The translations under genes and the position numbers were made by a program. A stretch of 53,254 nt of DNA from Hyphomicrobiales bacterium. Its GTDB lineage: Bacteria; Pseudomonadota; Alphaproteobacteria; Rhizobiales; Devosiaceae. Each line of letters opens with the position of its first letter. Positions within the stretch are counted from its first letter, which is position 1. This document shows, in pieces, positions 7,906 through 17,159 of this stretch. The stretch is from positions 1 through 53,254 of the forward strand of contig JAIYDI010000044.1 of assembly GCA_027487555.1 (NCBI GenBank). The letters run 5' to 3'. The notes beneath the pieces are model-generated. The model ran no database searches, was not told the DNA's origin, and saw only the letters and a program-made list of their open reading frames with translations.

Positions 7906-8655
7906 GTGACCATTACCAGTGAAGAACAGCTCGAGGCGCTGAAGGCGATCGGCAAGGTCTGCGCCGAGGCGCGGGACAAGGCGGCCGCAGCGCTCAAGCC
8001 GGGGATCACGACGGCCGAACTCGATGCGATCGTGCGGGGCGTGCTGGATGCGCATGGGGCGCGCTCGGCGCCGGAGATTACCTATGGTTTCCCCGGCGCG
8101 TCGTGCATTTCGGTGAACGAAGTGATCGCGCACGGCATTCCGGGGGATCGGGTGATCCGGGACGGCGATCTCGTCAATATCGACGTATCGGCGGAGCTCA
8201 ACGGCGTGTTCGCCGATACCGGCGCGTCCTTCGTGGTGGGCGAGGCCGATCCGCGGCTTGTGGCGCTGGTGCGCGATGGCAAGCGGGCGATGTGGGCGGG
8301 GATCCGCGCGGTGAAGAGTGGCGCGGCGCTGGCCGATATCGGCGACGCCATCGGGGTGTTTGCGAAAAAGCACCGCTACACGCTGGTGGACAATCTTGCG
8401 AGCCATGGTGTCGGCGAAAGCCTGCATGACGAGCCGGGCGAAATCCCGACCTGGCCCGACAAATCCGAGCGGCGGAAGATGCATGATGGGCTGGTGTTCA
8501 CCATCGAGCCGTTCTTGTCGCTCGGCGGCCGGCACGCGATCGATGCGGGCCTCGACGACGGGTTCACGCTGCATGTCGAGCCGTCGGCGCCGACGGTACA
8601 GTTCGAGCATACGGTCGTGGCGACCCGGCACGGCGCGCTGGTGATCACAGCGTAA
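7906..8655 (+). CDS. map: type I methionine aminopeptidase
   Basis: The 249-residue enzyme removes initiator methionine from nascent proteins. The metal ligands are all present: VNIDVSAELNGVFADTGASF (two Asp), NLASHGVGESLHDEP (His), VFTIEPF (Glu) and VQFEHTVV (Glu). The substrate His lies in VNEVIAHGIPGD. The frame is open upstream inside pgi, but homology begins with the GTG at 7906, one base after the pgi stop, so GTG is taken as the start. There is no N-terminal zinc finger or SH3-binding extension, placing it in the short bacterial (type Ia-like) group. Confidence 0.93.
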   Translation: MTITSEEQLEALKAIGKVCAEARDKAAAALKPGITTAELDAIVRGVLDAHGARSAPEITYGFPGASCISVNEVIAHGIPGDRVIRDGDLVNIDVSAELNGVFADTGASFVVGEADPRLVALVRDGKRAMWAGIRAVKSGAALADIGDAIGVFAKKHRYTLVDNLASHGVGESLHDEPGEIPTWPDKSERRKMHDGLVFTIEPFLSLGGRHAIDAGLDDGFTLHVEPSAPTVQFEHTVVATRHGALVITA

Positions 8656-8758
8656 GCTGGCAGTAGAGCCCGGACAACGCCGCGGCGTCGCCGCAAAGCG
8701 AACCAAACCCGGCCATACTGGTTATGCAAGCTTTACCGGTAATGACGGTGAGGCCAGC

Positions 8759-9118
8759 ATGTTCCGAAAACGACGTGATCCGCCCTTGGCGGCCGATGCC
8801 CTGGACGACCTGATAGAGCACGAGAAGTTTGCGTTCGTTTCCCGCAACCTCGAGAGGTGCTGCTACCTGAAGGTGAGCAGGGAAGTCGACGAGGTGGACG
8901 GCGCGTTGCTGTTGACCGTCAGCTTCACGCTCGACGGTACGCGGCGCTGGCACAGTGCCGAGGCGATCATCGAGCCCAGCCGTGCGCAGCCGCAGGATGT
9001 CACCAATGCCTTCCAGCGGCTGGAGGACGGAATTGGCGCGGCGCGTATCGCGCGGCTGTTCGGACCCACTGGACAGATGGCGGCCTCCGGTGCGGGCGGG
9101 CAGCACCGGTCGCCGTGA
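8759..9118 (+). CDS. hypothetical protein
   Basis: This 119-residue soluble protein is not recognised. It is acidic in the middle and has no signal peptide or membrane segment. The reading frame has typical codon use for this genome, and ATG at 8759 is preceded by ggtgaggccagc, so I take it as real. It lies alone between map and the convergent LysR gene, whose stop is 48 bases away on the other strand. Confidence 0.6.
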   Translation: MFRKRRDPPLAADALDDLIEHEKFAFVSRNLERCCYLKVSREVDEVDGALLLTVSFTLDGTRRWHSAEAIIEPSRAQPQDVTNAFQRLEDGIGAARIARLFGPTGQMAASGAGGQHRSP

Positions 9119-9166
9119 CACGAGACCCGCGGGGCTGCCGCCGCGAAGACTGCGTGTCGGTTGCCT

Positions 9167-10048
9167 TCAATGGGGAAGCGATCGCGACAGTTCCTGCCGA
9201 AGCCGCTCGGTGAGGAGCCGCACCTTGGCCGGAACATGCCGTCGCTGCGGGTGCACGGCCCAGATTGGCTCGTCCTCGCGGCGGATCGGGTCCAGCACTT
9301 TCAGCAGGTCGCCACGCGCCAGCGCATCCTCGACATAGAAGGCCGGCAACTGGCAGATGCCGAGGCCGGCGATCGCGGCATCGGCGACCGCAGAGCCGGA
9401 ATTGCAGCGCCAGCGCGGGCGCGGCTGCCAGGCGACATCCTTGCCGTCGATGAAGAAATGCCAGGCCTGCGCGGTGCCGACGAGGCAGTCATGCGTGGAC
9501 AGTTCGGCGAGCGTTTCCGGAGAACTCCGTTCGGCAAGATAGGCCGGGGCGGCGCAGCAGAGGAGGCGGCGGGAGCCGATCCGGGTGCCGACGAGCGACG
9601 AATCGCTGAGGTTGCCGGTGCGGATGGCGAGGTCGTAGCCCTCTGCCACGAGGTCAACGAGCCGGTTAGAGAGATCGAGCGTGATCTGCAACTGCGGGTG
9701 TTCGAGCGCGAAGCCGCGCACCACCGGCGCGATGAAGCGCTCGCCGATGCCGACGGAGCAGGTGACGCGCAGTTCTCCCGAAGCGATGTTCGGCCCGGAT
9801 GCTGCCGCAAGAGCTTCATCACGATCGTGGATGAGGCGGCGGAACGGGTCGAGGACATGCCTGCCGGTTTCGGTGAGTGAGACCTTGCGCGTGGTCCGCA
9901 GCAGAAGGGGCAGGCCGATGCGGGCCTCGAGCCGCTGCACCGCGCGGCTGACATGCGAGGTTGAGAGGCGCAGCATGGCTGCGGCGCGCTGGAAGCTGCC
10001 GGTGGTGGCCACCGCGACGAACTCCTCGATCCCATCCCAGTCGCGCAT
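9167..10048 (-). CDS. LysR-family transcriptional regulator
   Basis: The 293-residue protein has the LysR winged helix at residues 1-60: [51 protein letters not shown] is the canonical HTH and wing spread over that span. An effector-binding periplasmic-fold domain follows (about 88-290), beginning [20 protein letters not shown]. It is transcribed divergently from the glutathione-dependent formaldehyde pathway with 118 bases between start codons, the standard geometry for a LysR regulator of its neighbour. Formaldehyde or S-hydroxymethylglutathione as effector is a guess. It belongs to the DsdC/CrgA-like subgroup by general appearance only. Confidence 0.92.
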   Translation of the reverse strand: MRDWDGIEEFVAVATTGSFQRAAAMLRLSTSHVSRAVQRLEARIGLPLLLRTTRKVSLTETGRHVLDPFRRLIHDRDEALAAASGPNIASGELRVTCSVGIGERFIAPVVRGFALEHPQLQITLDLSNRLVDLVAEGYDLAIRTGNLSDSSLVGTRIGSRRLLCCAAPAYLAERSSPETLAELSTHDCLVGTAQAWHFFIDGKDVAWQPRPRWRCNSGSAVADAAIAGLGICQLPAFYVEDALARGDLLKVLDPIRREDEPIWAVHPQRRHVPAKVRLLTERLRQELSRSLPH

Positions 10049-10166
10049 CGATTATCCCACCAGTGCAATGATATTTTGCGATTTAGCGCAGTTCATCCCT
10101 GCGCGGCAACGCGTAAGACTTTCCGCATACATGCGACCGGCCGGAGAGCCGAATGGGAGTGGGACA
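10049..10166. promoter_or_regulatory. divergent promoter region of lysR and frmA
   Basis: The 118-base gap between the two divergent start codons should hold both promoters and the LysR operator. Candidate elements are AT-richer bases gcaatgatattttgcgattt around 10065-10085 and ttagcgcagttcatccctgc, but no clean T-N11-A palindrome could be assigned. frmA has gggagtgggac just before its ATG as ribosome site. Confidence 0.4.
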
Positions 10167-11294
10167 ATGAAGACACGCGCCGCCGTAGCCTTTGCAGCCG
10201 GCAAGCCGCTGGAAATTGTCGAGGTTGATCTCGAAGGCCCGAAGGCCGGCGAGGTGCTGGTCGAGATCAAGGCGACAGGCATCTGCCACACCGACGAGTT
10301 CACGCTGTCTGGCGCCGACCCGGAGGGGTTGTTCCCGTCTATCCTTGGGCATGAGGGCGCAGGAATCGTCGTCGAGGTCGGGCCGGGCGTCACGAGCGTC
10401 AAGGTGGGAGACCACGTGATCCCGCTCTACACGCCGGAATGCCGGGAATGCCCGTCTTGCCTTTCGAAGAAGACCAACCTGTGCACCGCGATCCGCGCTA
10501 CGCAGGGCAAAGGCCTGATGCCGGATGGGACGAGTCGCTTCTCGTACAAGGGCCAGCCGATCTTCCACTATATGGGCTGCTCGACCTTTTCGAACTACAC
10601 AGTGATGCCGGAGATCGCCGTCGCCAAGATCGACCCGAAGGCGCCGTTCGACAAGGTATTCTATATCGGCTGCGGCGTGACGACGGGCGTCGGCGCCGTG
10701 CTCAATACCGCCAAGGTGGAGCAGGGCGCGACGGCGGTGGTGTTCGGGCTCGGTGGCATCGGGCTCAACGTCATCCAAGGCCTGCGCATGGCCGGCGCCG
10801 ACATGATCATCGGCGTCGATATCAATGACGGCAAGGAAGAGTGGGGCCGCCGCTTCGGGATGACGCATTTCGTCAACCCGACCAAGATCGAGGGCGATAT
10901 CGTCCCGTACCTCGCCAACATGACCAAGCGTGGGGCCGACCAGATCGGCGGCGCCGACTACACGTTCGACTGCACAGGCAACACCAAGGTGATGCGGCAG
11001 GCGCTGGAAGCGAGCCATCGCGGCTGGGGCAAGTCCGTGGTGATCGGCGTCGCGGGAGCTGGGCAGGAAATCTCGACGCGCCCGTTCCAACTGGTGACGG
11101 GCCGGACCTGGATGGGGACGGCCTTCGGTGGCGCACGCGGTCGCACCGACGTGCCGCGCATCGTCGACTGGTATATGTCGGGCAAGCTCGAGATCGACGC
11201 GATGATCACGCATTCGCTCAGGCTCGAGGACATCAACAAGGGCTTCGACCTGATGCATGCCGGCGAATCGATCCGCTCGGTGGTGCTCTACTGA
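10167..11294 (+). CDS. frmA: S-(hydroxymethyl)glutathione dehydrogenase / class III alcohol dehydrogenase
   Basis: This 375-residue zinc enzyme oxidises S-hydroxymethylglutathione (spontaneous or Gfa-made adduct of formaldehyde and GSH) to S-formylglutathione with NAD. The catalytic zinc ligands are in [10 protein letters not shown] (Cys) and ILGHEGAG (His), and the second Cys is in [12 protein letters not shown]. The structural zinc site is [15 protein letters not shown], four cysteines near 92-106. The NAD loop is [12 protein letters not shown]. The frame opens far upstream, but family homology starts at ATG 10167. Its stop overlaps the next gene's ATG, so frmA and fghA are translationally coupled. 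It is also active as S-nitrosoglutathione reductase in the family. Confidence 0.97.
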   Translation: MKTRAAVAFAAGKPLEIVEVDLEGPKAGEVLVEIKATGICHTDEFTLSGADPEGLFPSILGHEGAGIVVEVGPGVTSVKVGDHVIPLYTPECRECPSCLSKKTNLCTAIRATQGKGLMPDGTSRFSYKGQPIFHYMGCSTFSNYTVMPEIAVAKIDPKAPFDKVFYIGCGVTTGVGAVLNTAKVEQGATAVVFGLGGIGLNVIQGLRMAGADMIIGVDINDGKEEWGRRFGMTHFVNPTKIEGDIVPYLANMTKRGADQIGGADYTFDCTGNTKVMRQALEASHRGWGKSVVIGVAGAGQEISTRPFQLVTGRTWMGTAFGGARGRTDVPRIVDWYMSGKLEIDAMITHSLRLEDINKGFDLMHAGESIRSVVLY

Positions 11295-12127
11295 TGGAGC
11301 AGGTCTCGGCCACCATGGTATTCGGCGGCGCGCTGCGGTTTTTGAAGCACGCGAGCAAGGCCACCGGTATGCCAATGGTGTTCTCGGTGTTCGTGCCGCC
11401 GGGGCCGGGGCCGTTTCCGGTGGTGTACTGGCTGTCGGGGCTGACCTGCACGGCGAACAATTTCACCGAGAAGGCCGGGGCATACCGGACGGCGGCGGAG
11501 CTCGGCCTGATCGTCGTCGCGCCGGATACCTCGCCACGCGGCGAGGGCGTGGCGGACGATCCGGCCTATGATCTGGGGCAGGGTGCGGGGTTCTATCTCG
11601 ATGCGACGGAGGCGCCATGGGCGCCGCATTTCCGCATGGAGAGCTATATCACCGACGAGCTGATCGCGGTGGTGGAAGCCGAGGTGCCGGCCAATGGCAG
11701 GCGCTCGGTGTTCGGGCACTCGATGGGCGGGCATGGCGCGCTGACGCTCGCGATGCGGCACAAGGGGCTCTACCGCTCTGTATCGGCCTTTGCGCCCATC
11801 GCCTCGCCGACTCGCTGCCCGTGGGGCGTGAAGGCGTTCACCGCCTATCTCGGGGCGGACCGGGACAAGTGGCGCGCCCATGATGCAAGCCATCTGATGG
11901 CAGAGGGTGCGGCGCGCGACTTCGACGACATACTGATCGACCAGGGACTGGCCGACTCCTTTCTGGTTGGACAGCTGAGGCCGGAGCTTCTGGAGGAGGC
12001 GGCCCGTGCAGCGGGCCAGAAGCTCACTCTTCGCCGGCATGCCGGCTACGACCATTCCTACTATTTCATCCAGACGTTCCTGTCGGAACATCTCGCGTTC
12101 CATGCGAGGAGGCTTGGCGCGGGCTGA
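11294..12127 (+). CDS. fghA: S-formylglutathione hydrolase
   Basis: The 277-residue alpha/beta hydrolase cleaves S-formylglutathione to formate and GSH, the second step after FrmA. The nucleophile elbow is FGHSMGGHGAL (Ser near 149), the oxyanion region is VYWLSGLTCTANNF, and the catalytic His is in HAGYDHSYYFIQTFL. The motifs DTSPRGEG and PIASPTRCPWG are typical of FghA/esterase D. Its ATG overlaps the frmA stop by one base (TGATG). gfa follows 33 bases downstream, completing the pathway operon. Confidence 0.97.
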   Translation: MEQVSATMVFGGALRFLKHASKATGMPMVFSVFVPPGPGPFPVVYWLSGLTCTANNFTEKAGAYRTAAELGLIVVAPDTSPRGEGVADDPAYDLGQGAGFYLDATEAPWAPHFRMESYITDELIAVVEAEVPANGRRSVFGHSMGGHGALTLAMRHKGLYRSVSAFAPIASPTRCPWGVKAFTAYLGADRDKWRAHDASHLMAEGAARDFDDILIDQGLADSFLVGQLRPELLEEAARAAGQKLTLRRHAGYDHSYYFIQTFLSEHLAFHARRLGAG

Positions 12128-12160
12128 GGATCAGCAAGCCCGGAGGAGGGGCTGAATAGC

Positions 12161-12739
12161 ATGAGAGAGATTTCAATTCACCCGGCGATCGACAAGGGGT
12201 TGGCGCCGGCAGGGACGGATTTTGCCGGCGGCGTGCTGACATGCGCGTGCACCGACAAGCCGGTCCGCGTCAAGGCGGATGCGCAGGTGGCGCATAACCA
12301 TGCTTGCGGCTGCACCAAGTGCTGGAAGCCCGACGGCGCGCTGTTCTCCGTCGTCGGGGTGGTGCCGACCGACAAGGTGACCGTGCTCGAAAACGGCGAC
12401 AAGCTGAACATCGTTGACGCCAATGCCCTCATCCAGCGGCATGCCTGCACCGGCTGCGGCGTGCATCTTTACGGCCCGGTGACGCGCAAGGGCCACGCCT
12501 TCGAGGGCCTGAGCTTCATTCATGCCGAACGGTTCGAGACGGCAGGCGCGGCGCCGCCGACCTTCGCGGCCTTTGTGTCCTCGATCATCGAGAGCGGCAC
12601 GCCGCCCTCGCAGATGGGCGCCGTGCGGGCGCGGCTCGAGGCCATGGGCCTGCCGCACTACGACTGCCTCAACCCGCCGCTGATGGACTATCTCGCGACG
12701 GTGGCCGCCAAGGCTGCCGGCACCTACCGAGAAGCCTGA
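12161..12739 (+). CDS. gfa: S-(hydroxymethyl)glutathione synthase (Gfa)
   Basis: The 192-residue zinc protein belongs to the glutathione-dependent formaldehyde-activating family. Its zinc ligands are visible as CAC (residues ~28-30), HACGCTKCW (near 47-55) and [12 protein letters not shown] (near 94-105). Gfa was described in Paracoccus as accelerating formaldehyde-GSH condensation, although later work favours a GSH-carrier role. Here it is the third gene after frmA and fghA, followed by a strong terminator, so the operon ends with it. ATG at 12161 follows ggaggaggggctgaatagc, a strong ribosome site slightly far upstream. Confidence 0.95.
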   Translation: MREISIHPAIDKGLAPAGTDFAGGVLTCACTDKPVRVKADAQVAHNHACGCTKCWKPDGALFSVVGVVPTDKVTVLENGDKLNIVDANALIQRHACTGCGVHLYGPVTRKGHAFEGLSFIHAERFETAGAAPPTFAAFVSSIIESGTPPSQMGAVRARLEAMGLPHYDCLNPPLMDYLATVAAKAAGTYREA

Positions 12740-12782
12740 GACAGGCTGAGCCTGAAACAACAAGGACCCGAAAAACCTTGTG

Positions 12783-12807
12783 CGGCCGGAGGCAACTCCG
12801 GCCGTTT
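12783..12807 (+). terminator. rho-independent terminator of the frmA operon
   Basis: A perfect 9-bp stem cggccggag / ctccggccg with a gcaa tetraloop is followed by ttt, 44 bases after the gfa stop. GNRA-type loop and GC stem make it stable, though the T run is short. Confidence 0.75.
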
Positions 12808-12833
12808 CACATTGTGCAGACGGGGAGAATGAG

Positions 12834-12908
12834 TGGTACGCCCGCCGGGGGTCGAACCCGGGACCATTCGATTAAAAGTCGAATGCTCTACCACTGAGCT
12901 ACGGGCGC
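12834..12908 (-). tRNA. tRNA-Lys (anticodon UUU)
   Basis: Read on the minus strand the gene begins GCGCCCGTAGCTCAGTGGTA, with D-arm GCTC...GAGC, anticodon loop CTTTTAA (anticodon TTT) and T-arm CCGGG-TTCGACC-CCCGG. The acceptor 7-bp stem closes with one G-T pair, followed by discriminator A and an encoded CCA (12834-12836). The tRNA reads AAA/AAG lysine codons. All cloverleaf features are present. Confidence 0.95.
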
Positions 12909-12990
12909 AGCGCCGCTGTCGCGGACGGCGCGGAACATAGTGACTGCCCCCCTCCTGTCAACCGCTTATTCGTCGCGAGCGATCACAGAG

Positions 12991-13806
12991 TTACTGGGTG
13001 GCGACAAGCCGCACGCCCTTGTACGGCACTGCCTCGCAGGAGACGTTCATCTGCCCCAGACGCTTGCAGAGCTCCGCAGCGACGGATTTGTCGAGCACAG
13101 GGCCGGCAACGATCCGGATGCGGCCCGTGGCATCGGGTTCGGAAAGGAGCGGGGTGAGGCCCACCAGCATGGTGCCAACGCTGGCCTGAAGATCAACCCA
13201 GCGGGTCAGCGCTTGGCTGGGGACCAGTAAACCGTCGAGCGCGAGGCCAAACGCCCTGCCATCGGCCGGGGTGGTATCGGGTGTCGACGGGGCAAGAGGC
13301 GCGGGCATGGGCAGGTCGGCCTTGGGCTTGGGCGTTGCGAGCACCATTGGTACCTTCTGTATGGCAACCGACCCGCCCTCGGCCTCGAAGGTCTCGACAT
13401 TCGCGCCCTCGACGGCTCCCGTGAGCGTGCCATCGATATTGTTGGAGAGCCGCGACTGGGTCTCGACAATGCGGGGGAGGCTGCCTTCCACGGCCGCGAC
13501 GCGTTTCAGCAGTTCCTGAGCGCTGTCCTCGCTCATGGCAAGCCGCTGCGAGAGCTGGGTATTCTGCACGCGAAGGCGGCCCGCCTCGGTTTCGAGCGTC
13601 TGCACGCTGGCGCGCAACTGGTTGACAGTGCCGCCATCGGCACGTGAGGCGTGCAGCGCGGAATAGACCGAAGGGGGCACAAGAGAGCCCAGATTGGCCG
13701 CAAGTACCGCCAAAGCCCAGGCGGAGAGCGCGATGATGCCCCAAGTCGCGATTTCGCCCGTGGCGCGCGCTTCGGTATCCTTTTCGTTCAGGCTGTCCTG
13801 TTCCAA
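12991..13806 (-). CDS. membrane-anchored SPOR-like protein
   Basis: This 271-residue protein has a single N-terminal membrane helix (TWGIIALSAWALAVLAANLG, residues ~21-40). A periplasmic coiled coil follows (about 58-115, VNQLRASVQTLETEAGRLRV onward), then a Pro/Ala linker (165-190) and a C-terminal region ending IVAGPVLDKSVAAELCKRLG and NVSCEAVPYKGVRLV. That end resembles a SPOR repeat: a G-P turn, helix and a Cys pair (AELC, NVSC). SPOR domains bind denuded septal peptidoglycan, so a cell-envelope or division role is inferred. It is divergent from glmU, itself needed for wall precursors. Family name not recognised. Confidence 0.65.
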   Translation of the reverse strand: MEQDSLNEKDTEARATGEIATWGIIALSAWALAVLAANLGSLVPPSVYSALHASRADGGTVNQLRASVQTLETEAGRLRVQNTQLSQRLAMSEDSAQELLKRVAAVEGSLPRIVETQSRLSNNIDGTLTGAVEGANVETFEAEGGSVAIQKVPMVLATPKPKADLPMPAPLAPSTPDTTPADGRAFGLALDGLLVPSQALTRWVDLQASVGTMLVGLTPLLSEPDATGRIRIVAGPVLDKSVAAELCKRLGQMNVSCEAVPYKGVRLVATQ

Positions 13807-13938
13807 GCGCGCCCCTTCGCCCCCACGTCGAATCGTTTGCGTTCAGGTAATTTACCACCTCGTAACTGCGTTATCTGAATCCGAACAACTTGCTGGCATA
13901 AAGCCAAACAATCCGACGCCATTCGGGAGAGGCGCCCA

Positions 13939-15330
13939 ATGACCGAACTCACCACCATCATACTGGCTGCAGGCGAGGGAACGCGCATGCGTTCGGCGCG
14001 TCCAAAGGTGCTGCATGAGGTGGGCGGGTTTCCGATTGTGGGTCATGTCGTGCGCGCTGCCCTCGCGGCGGGCGCAAACCAGATCGGCGTGATCACTGCG
14101 CCGGGCCACACCGAAGTGCGCGACATGGTGAGCAGGATCGCGCCCATGGCGCAGTTCTTCGAGCAGGTGGAGCGGCGCGGCACCGCGCATGCTGCCAGGA
14201 TGGCGCGATCGCTGTTCGAGACGGCGACCGGGCATGTCGCGATCGTCTATGCCGACCATCCGCTGCTCAGCGGCCGCAACTTCGCGGCGGTTCTCGACCG
14301 GCTTGACGGCGGCATGGACGTATCCATTCTCGGCTTCGAGCCCAAGGACCCGACGGGCTATGGCCGTTTCATCACCGATGGCGAGCGGCTGCTGGCGATC
14401 CGCGAGCACAAGGATGCGTCAGATGCCGAAAGACTGATCGGGCTGTGCAATGCCTGCATCCTGACCTTCCGGGCCGAGGTGTTCCGCGAACTGATCGACA
14501 AGGTGACGCCGAACAACAAGCAGAACGAATTCTACGTGACGGACCTTGTCGGGCTCGCCAACGAAGCGGGCTACAAGGTTGGCTTCGGCATCGCGCCCGA
14601 GAACGACGTGATGGGCGTGAACGATCGCGTGCAGCTGGCGAAAGCGGAGGCGCAGTTCCAGGAGCTGCGCCGCGAGGATTTCATGCGCTCGGGCGTGACG
14701 CTGAAGGATCCGGCCTCGGTGTATTTTTCCTACGATACCGAAATCGGCCGCGACGTGACGATCGAGCCCAATGTGGTGCTGGGGCCGGGTGTGAAGATCG
14801 CCGATGGCGCGGTGATCCATGCGTTCAGCCACATTGTGGATGCGACGATCGGGGCCGGTGCGACGGTCGGGCCGTTTGCGCGGATGCGCGGCGGTGCAAA
14901 GCTTGCCGAGGACGTGCATATCGGCAATTTCGTCGAGCTGAAGAACGCAAGCCTCGGCAGGGGCACGAAGGCCGGGCATCTCAGCTATCTCGGCGATGCC
15001 GAGATCGGCGCGGGGGTGAATATCGGCGCTGGCACGATCACCTGCAATTATGATGGCGTGAACAAGGACACGACGGTGATCGGCGACAATGCCTTCATCG
15101 GCTCGAACGCATCGCTCGTCGCGCCGGTGTCAATCGGCACGGGCGCCTACACGGCTTCGGGGAGCGTGATCACGCAGGATGTGCCGGACGATGCGCTCGC
15201 CATCGGCCGGGCCCGGCAGGAGAACAAGGCGGGCTATGCCCCGAAGCTGAAGGCGCGGGCACTGGCCAAGAAGTCGGCAAAGCAGGCGGCGAAGGCCGCG
15301 GCCAAGGACGCGGCAAACAAGGGGGGCTGA
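13939..15330 (+). CDS. glmU: bifunctional GlcNAc-1-P uridylyltransferase / GlcN-1-P acetyltransferase
   Basis: The 463-residue enzyme makes UDP-GlcNAc for peptidoglycan and LPS. The N-terminal Rossmann domain has LAAGEGTRMRS (UTP loop, residues ~10-20) and VYADHPLL (metal Asp). The C-terminal left-handed beta-helix of hexapeptide repeats begins near 265 (IGRDVTIEPNVVLGPGVKIA) and includes the catalytic HIGNFVELKNASLGRGTKAGHLSYLGDAEIG and the NIGAGTITCNYDG block. The last ~25 residues are a Lys/Ala-rich tail (KKSAKQAAKAAAKDAANKGG), an unusual basic extension. It ends two bases before glmS, which makes the glucosamine-6-P that feeds it. Confidence 0.98.
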   Translation: MTELTTIILAAGEGTRMRSARPKVLHEVGGFPIVGHVVRAALAAGANQIGVITAPGHTEVRDMVSRIAPMAQFFEQVERRGTAHAARMARSLFETATGHVAIVYADHPLLSGRNFAAVLDRLDGGMDVSILGFEPKDPTGYGRFITDGERLLAIREHKDASDAERLIGLCNACILTFRAEVFRELIDKVTPNNKQNEFYVTDLVGLANEAGYKVGFGIAPENDVMGVNDRVQLAKAEAQFQELRREDFMRSGVTLKDPASVYFSYDTEIGRDVTIEPNVVLGPGVKIADGAVIHAFSHIVDATIGAGATVGPFARMRGGAKLAEDVHIGNFVELKNASLGRGTKAGHLSYLGDAEIGAGVNIGAGTITCNYDGVNKDTTVIGDNAFIGSNASLVAPVSIGTGAYTASGSVITQDVPDDALAIGRARQENKAGYAPKLKARALAKKSAKQAAKAAAKDAANKGG

Positions 15331-15332
15331 AC

Positions 15333-17159
15333 ATGTGCGGCATTGTCGGCATCATCGGAACGGAATCGGTCGCGCCACGGCTCGTCGACGCGCTGAAGCG
15401 GCTAGAGTATCGCGGGTACGACAGTGCCGGCGTCGCGACACTCGAAGGCGGACGGATCGAACGCCGGCGGGCCGAGGGCAAGCTTGGCAACCTGGCGCAG
15501 AAGCTGAGTTTCGAACCGCTCGCCGGCAAAATCGGCATCGGCCATACCCGCTGGGCAACCCATGGCGCGCCCACCGAACTGAACGCCCATCCGCATGCGA
15601 CCGACAAGGTCGCGGTGGTACACAATGGCATCATCGAGAACTTCCGCGAGCTTTTGGCCGACCTCGCAAAGGACGGCTACCTGCCTAAGACGCAGACGGA
15701 CACGGAATCGGTGGCGCTGTGGGTAACGCGCGAACTCGACCGCGGACTTGATCCCGAGATGGCGGTGGCGCGGACGCTCAAGCACTTGCGCGGCGCGTTT
15801 GCGCTCGCCTTCATGTTCAAGGGCGAGGATGCCCTGCTGATCGCGGCGCGGCGCGGCGCGCCGCTTGCGATCGGCTATGGCGCGACGGAGGTCTATCTCG
15901 GCTCCGACGCGATGGCGCTCGCGCCCTTCACGTCGCGGCTCAGCTATCTGCTCGATGGCGACTGGGCCGTGCTGACGAAGAGTGGCGTCACGATCCGCGA
16001 TGGATCGGATGTGATCGTGCAGCGCGAGACGCTGGTGTCGGCGGCCTCGGCGTTGTTGGTCGACAAGGGCAACCACCGTCACTTCATGGCGAAGGAAATC
16101 TACGAGCAGCCCGAAACGGTATCGCACACGCTCAGCCACTATGTGGATATGGGCGCCGAGAGGGTTGCCTTGCGCGAGACGCTGCCATTCGACTTCAAGA
16201 CCCTGAGCCGGTTGACGATTTCGGCCTGCGGCACGGCCTACTATGCCGGGCTCGTTGCGAAATACTGGTTCGAGCGCCATGCGCGGCTGCCGGTGGATGT
16301 GGATGTGGCGAGCGAGTTCCGCTATCGCGAGCCGCCGCTGACGCCGGGCGGCGCGAGCCTGTTCATCTCGCAGTCCGGCGAGACCGCCGATACGCTTGCG
16401 GCGTTGCGCTATTGTGCAGCCGAGGGGCAGTATGTGACGGCGCTGCTCAACTCGCCGGAATCGACCATGGCGCGGGAAAGCCAGGTGGTGTTCCCGACGC
16501 TGTGCGGGCCGGAAATCGGCGTTGCATCGACAAAGGCGTTCACCGCGCAGCTTAGCGCGCTTGCGAGCCTTGCTGTGGCTGCGGGTGTGGCGCGCGGCGT
16601 GATCTCGCGCGAACGGGAGGCCGAGTTGGTGCATGCGCTGGTTTCGCTGCCGAGCGCGATTTCCGCGGCCTTGAGCGCCGAAGGGCAGATCGAGCAGATC
16701 GCCAAGCGGCTCTCGAAGGCGAAGGATGTGCTGTATCTCGGCCGCGGTCCGATGTTCCCGATTGCCTTGGAAGGCGCGCTGAAACTCAAGGAAATCAGCT
16801 ATATTCACGCCGAGGGCTATGCAGCCGGCGAGTTGAAGCACGGACCGATCGCGCTCGTCGACGAGCAGATGCCGGTGATCGTCGTCGCGCCGTCGGACGA
16901 ACTGATGGAAAAGACGCTGTCCAACATGCAGGAAGTCGCGGCGCGCGGCGGCAAGATCATCCTTATCACCGACGCCGACGGCGCCGCGACAGTGGGTCCC
17001 GACGTCGCCGAACTGATCGTGCTGCCCAAGGTCGCGAGTTTTGTGGCGCCCATACTTGCAACGATTCCGGTGCAACTGCTTGCCTATCACACAGCAACCT
17101 TCATGGGCACGGACGTGGACCAGCCGCGTAATCTCGCCAAGAGCGTGACCGTTGAATAG
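15333..17159 (+). CDS. glmS: glutamine-fructose-6-phosphate aminotransferase
   Basis: This 608-residue enzyme converts fructose-6-P and glutamine to glucosamine-6-P, the first step of the hexosamine pathway. The N-terminal nucleophile is MCGIVGIIG (Cys1 after Met removal), with HTRWATHG and HNGIIENF in the class II glutaminase domain (1-~235). Two SIS isomerase domains follow, with SISACGTAYYAG-like SACGTAYYAG near 295, SQSGETADTL near 345, STKAFTAQL, and the C-terminal NLAKSVTVE. The product is passed to GlmM (not in window) then GlmU, encoded two bases upstream. Confidence 0.98.
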   Translation: MCGIVGIIGTESVAPRLVDALKRLEYRGYDSAGVATLEGGRIERRRAEGKLGNLAQKLSFEPLAGKIGIGHTRWATHGAPTELNAHPHATDKVAVVHNGIIENFRELLADLAKDGYLPKTQTDTESVALWVTRELDRGLDPEMAVARTLKHLRGAFALAFMFKGEDALLIAARRGAPLAIGYGATEVYLGSDAMALAPFTSRLSYLLDGDWAVLTKSGVTIRDGSDVIVQRETLVSAASALLVDKGNHRHFMAKEIYEQPETVSHTLSHYVDMGAERVALRETLPFDFKTLSRLTISACGTAYYAGLVAKYWFERHARLPVDVDVASEFRYREPPLTPGGASLFISQSGETADTLAALRYCAAEGQYVTALLNSPESTMARESQVVFPTLCGPEIGVASTKAFTAQLSALASLAVAAGVARGVISREREAELVHALVSLPSAISAALSAEGQIEQIAKRLSKAKDVLYLGRGPMFPIALEGALKLKEISYIHAEGYAAGELKHGPIALVDEQMPVIVVAPSDELMEKTLSNMQEVAARGGKIILITDADGAATVGPDVAELIVLPKVASFVAPILATIPVQLLAYHTATFMGTDVDQPRNLAKSVTVE

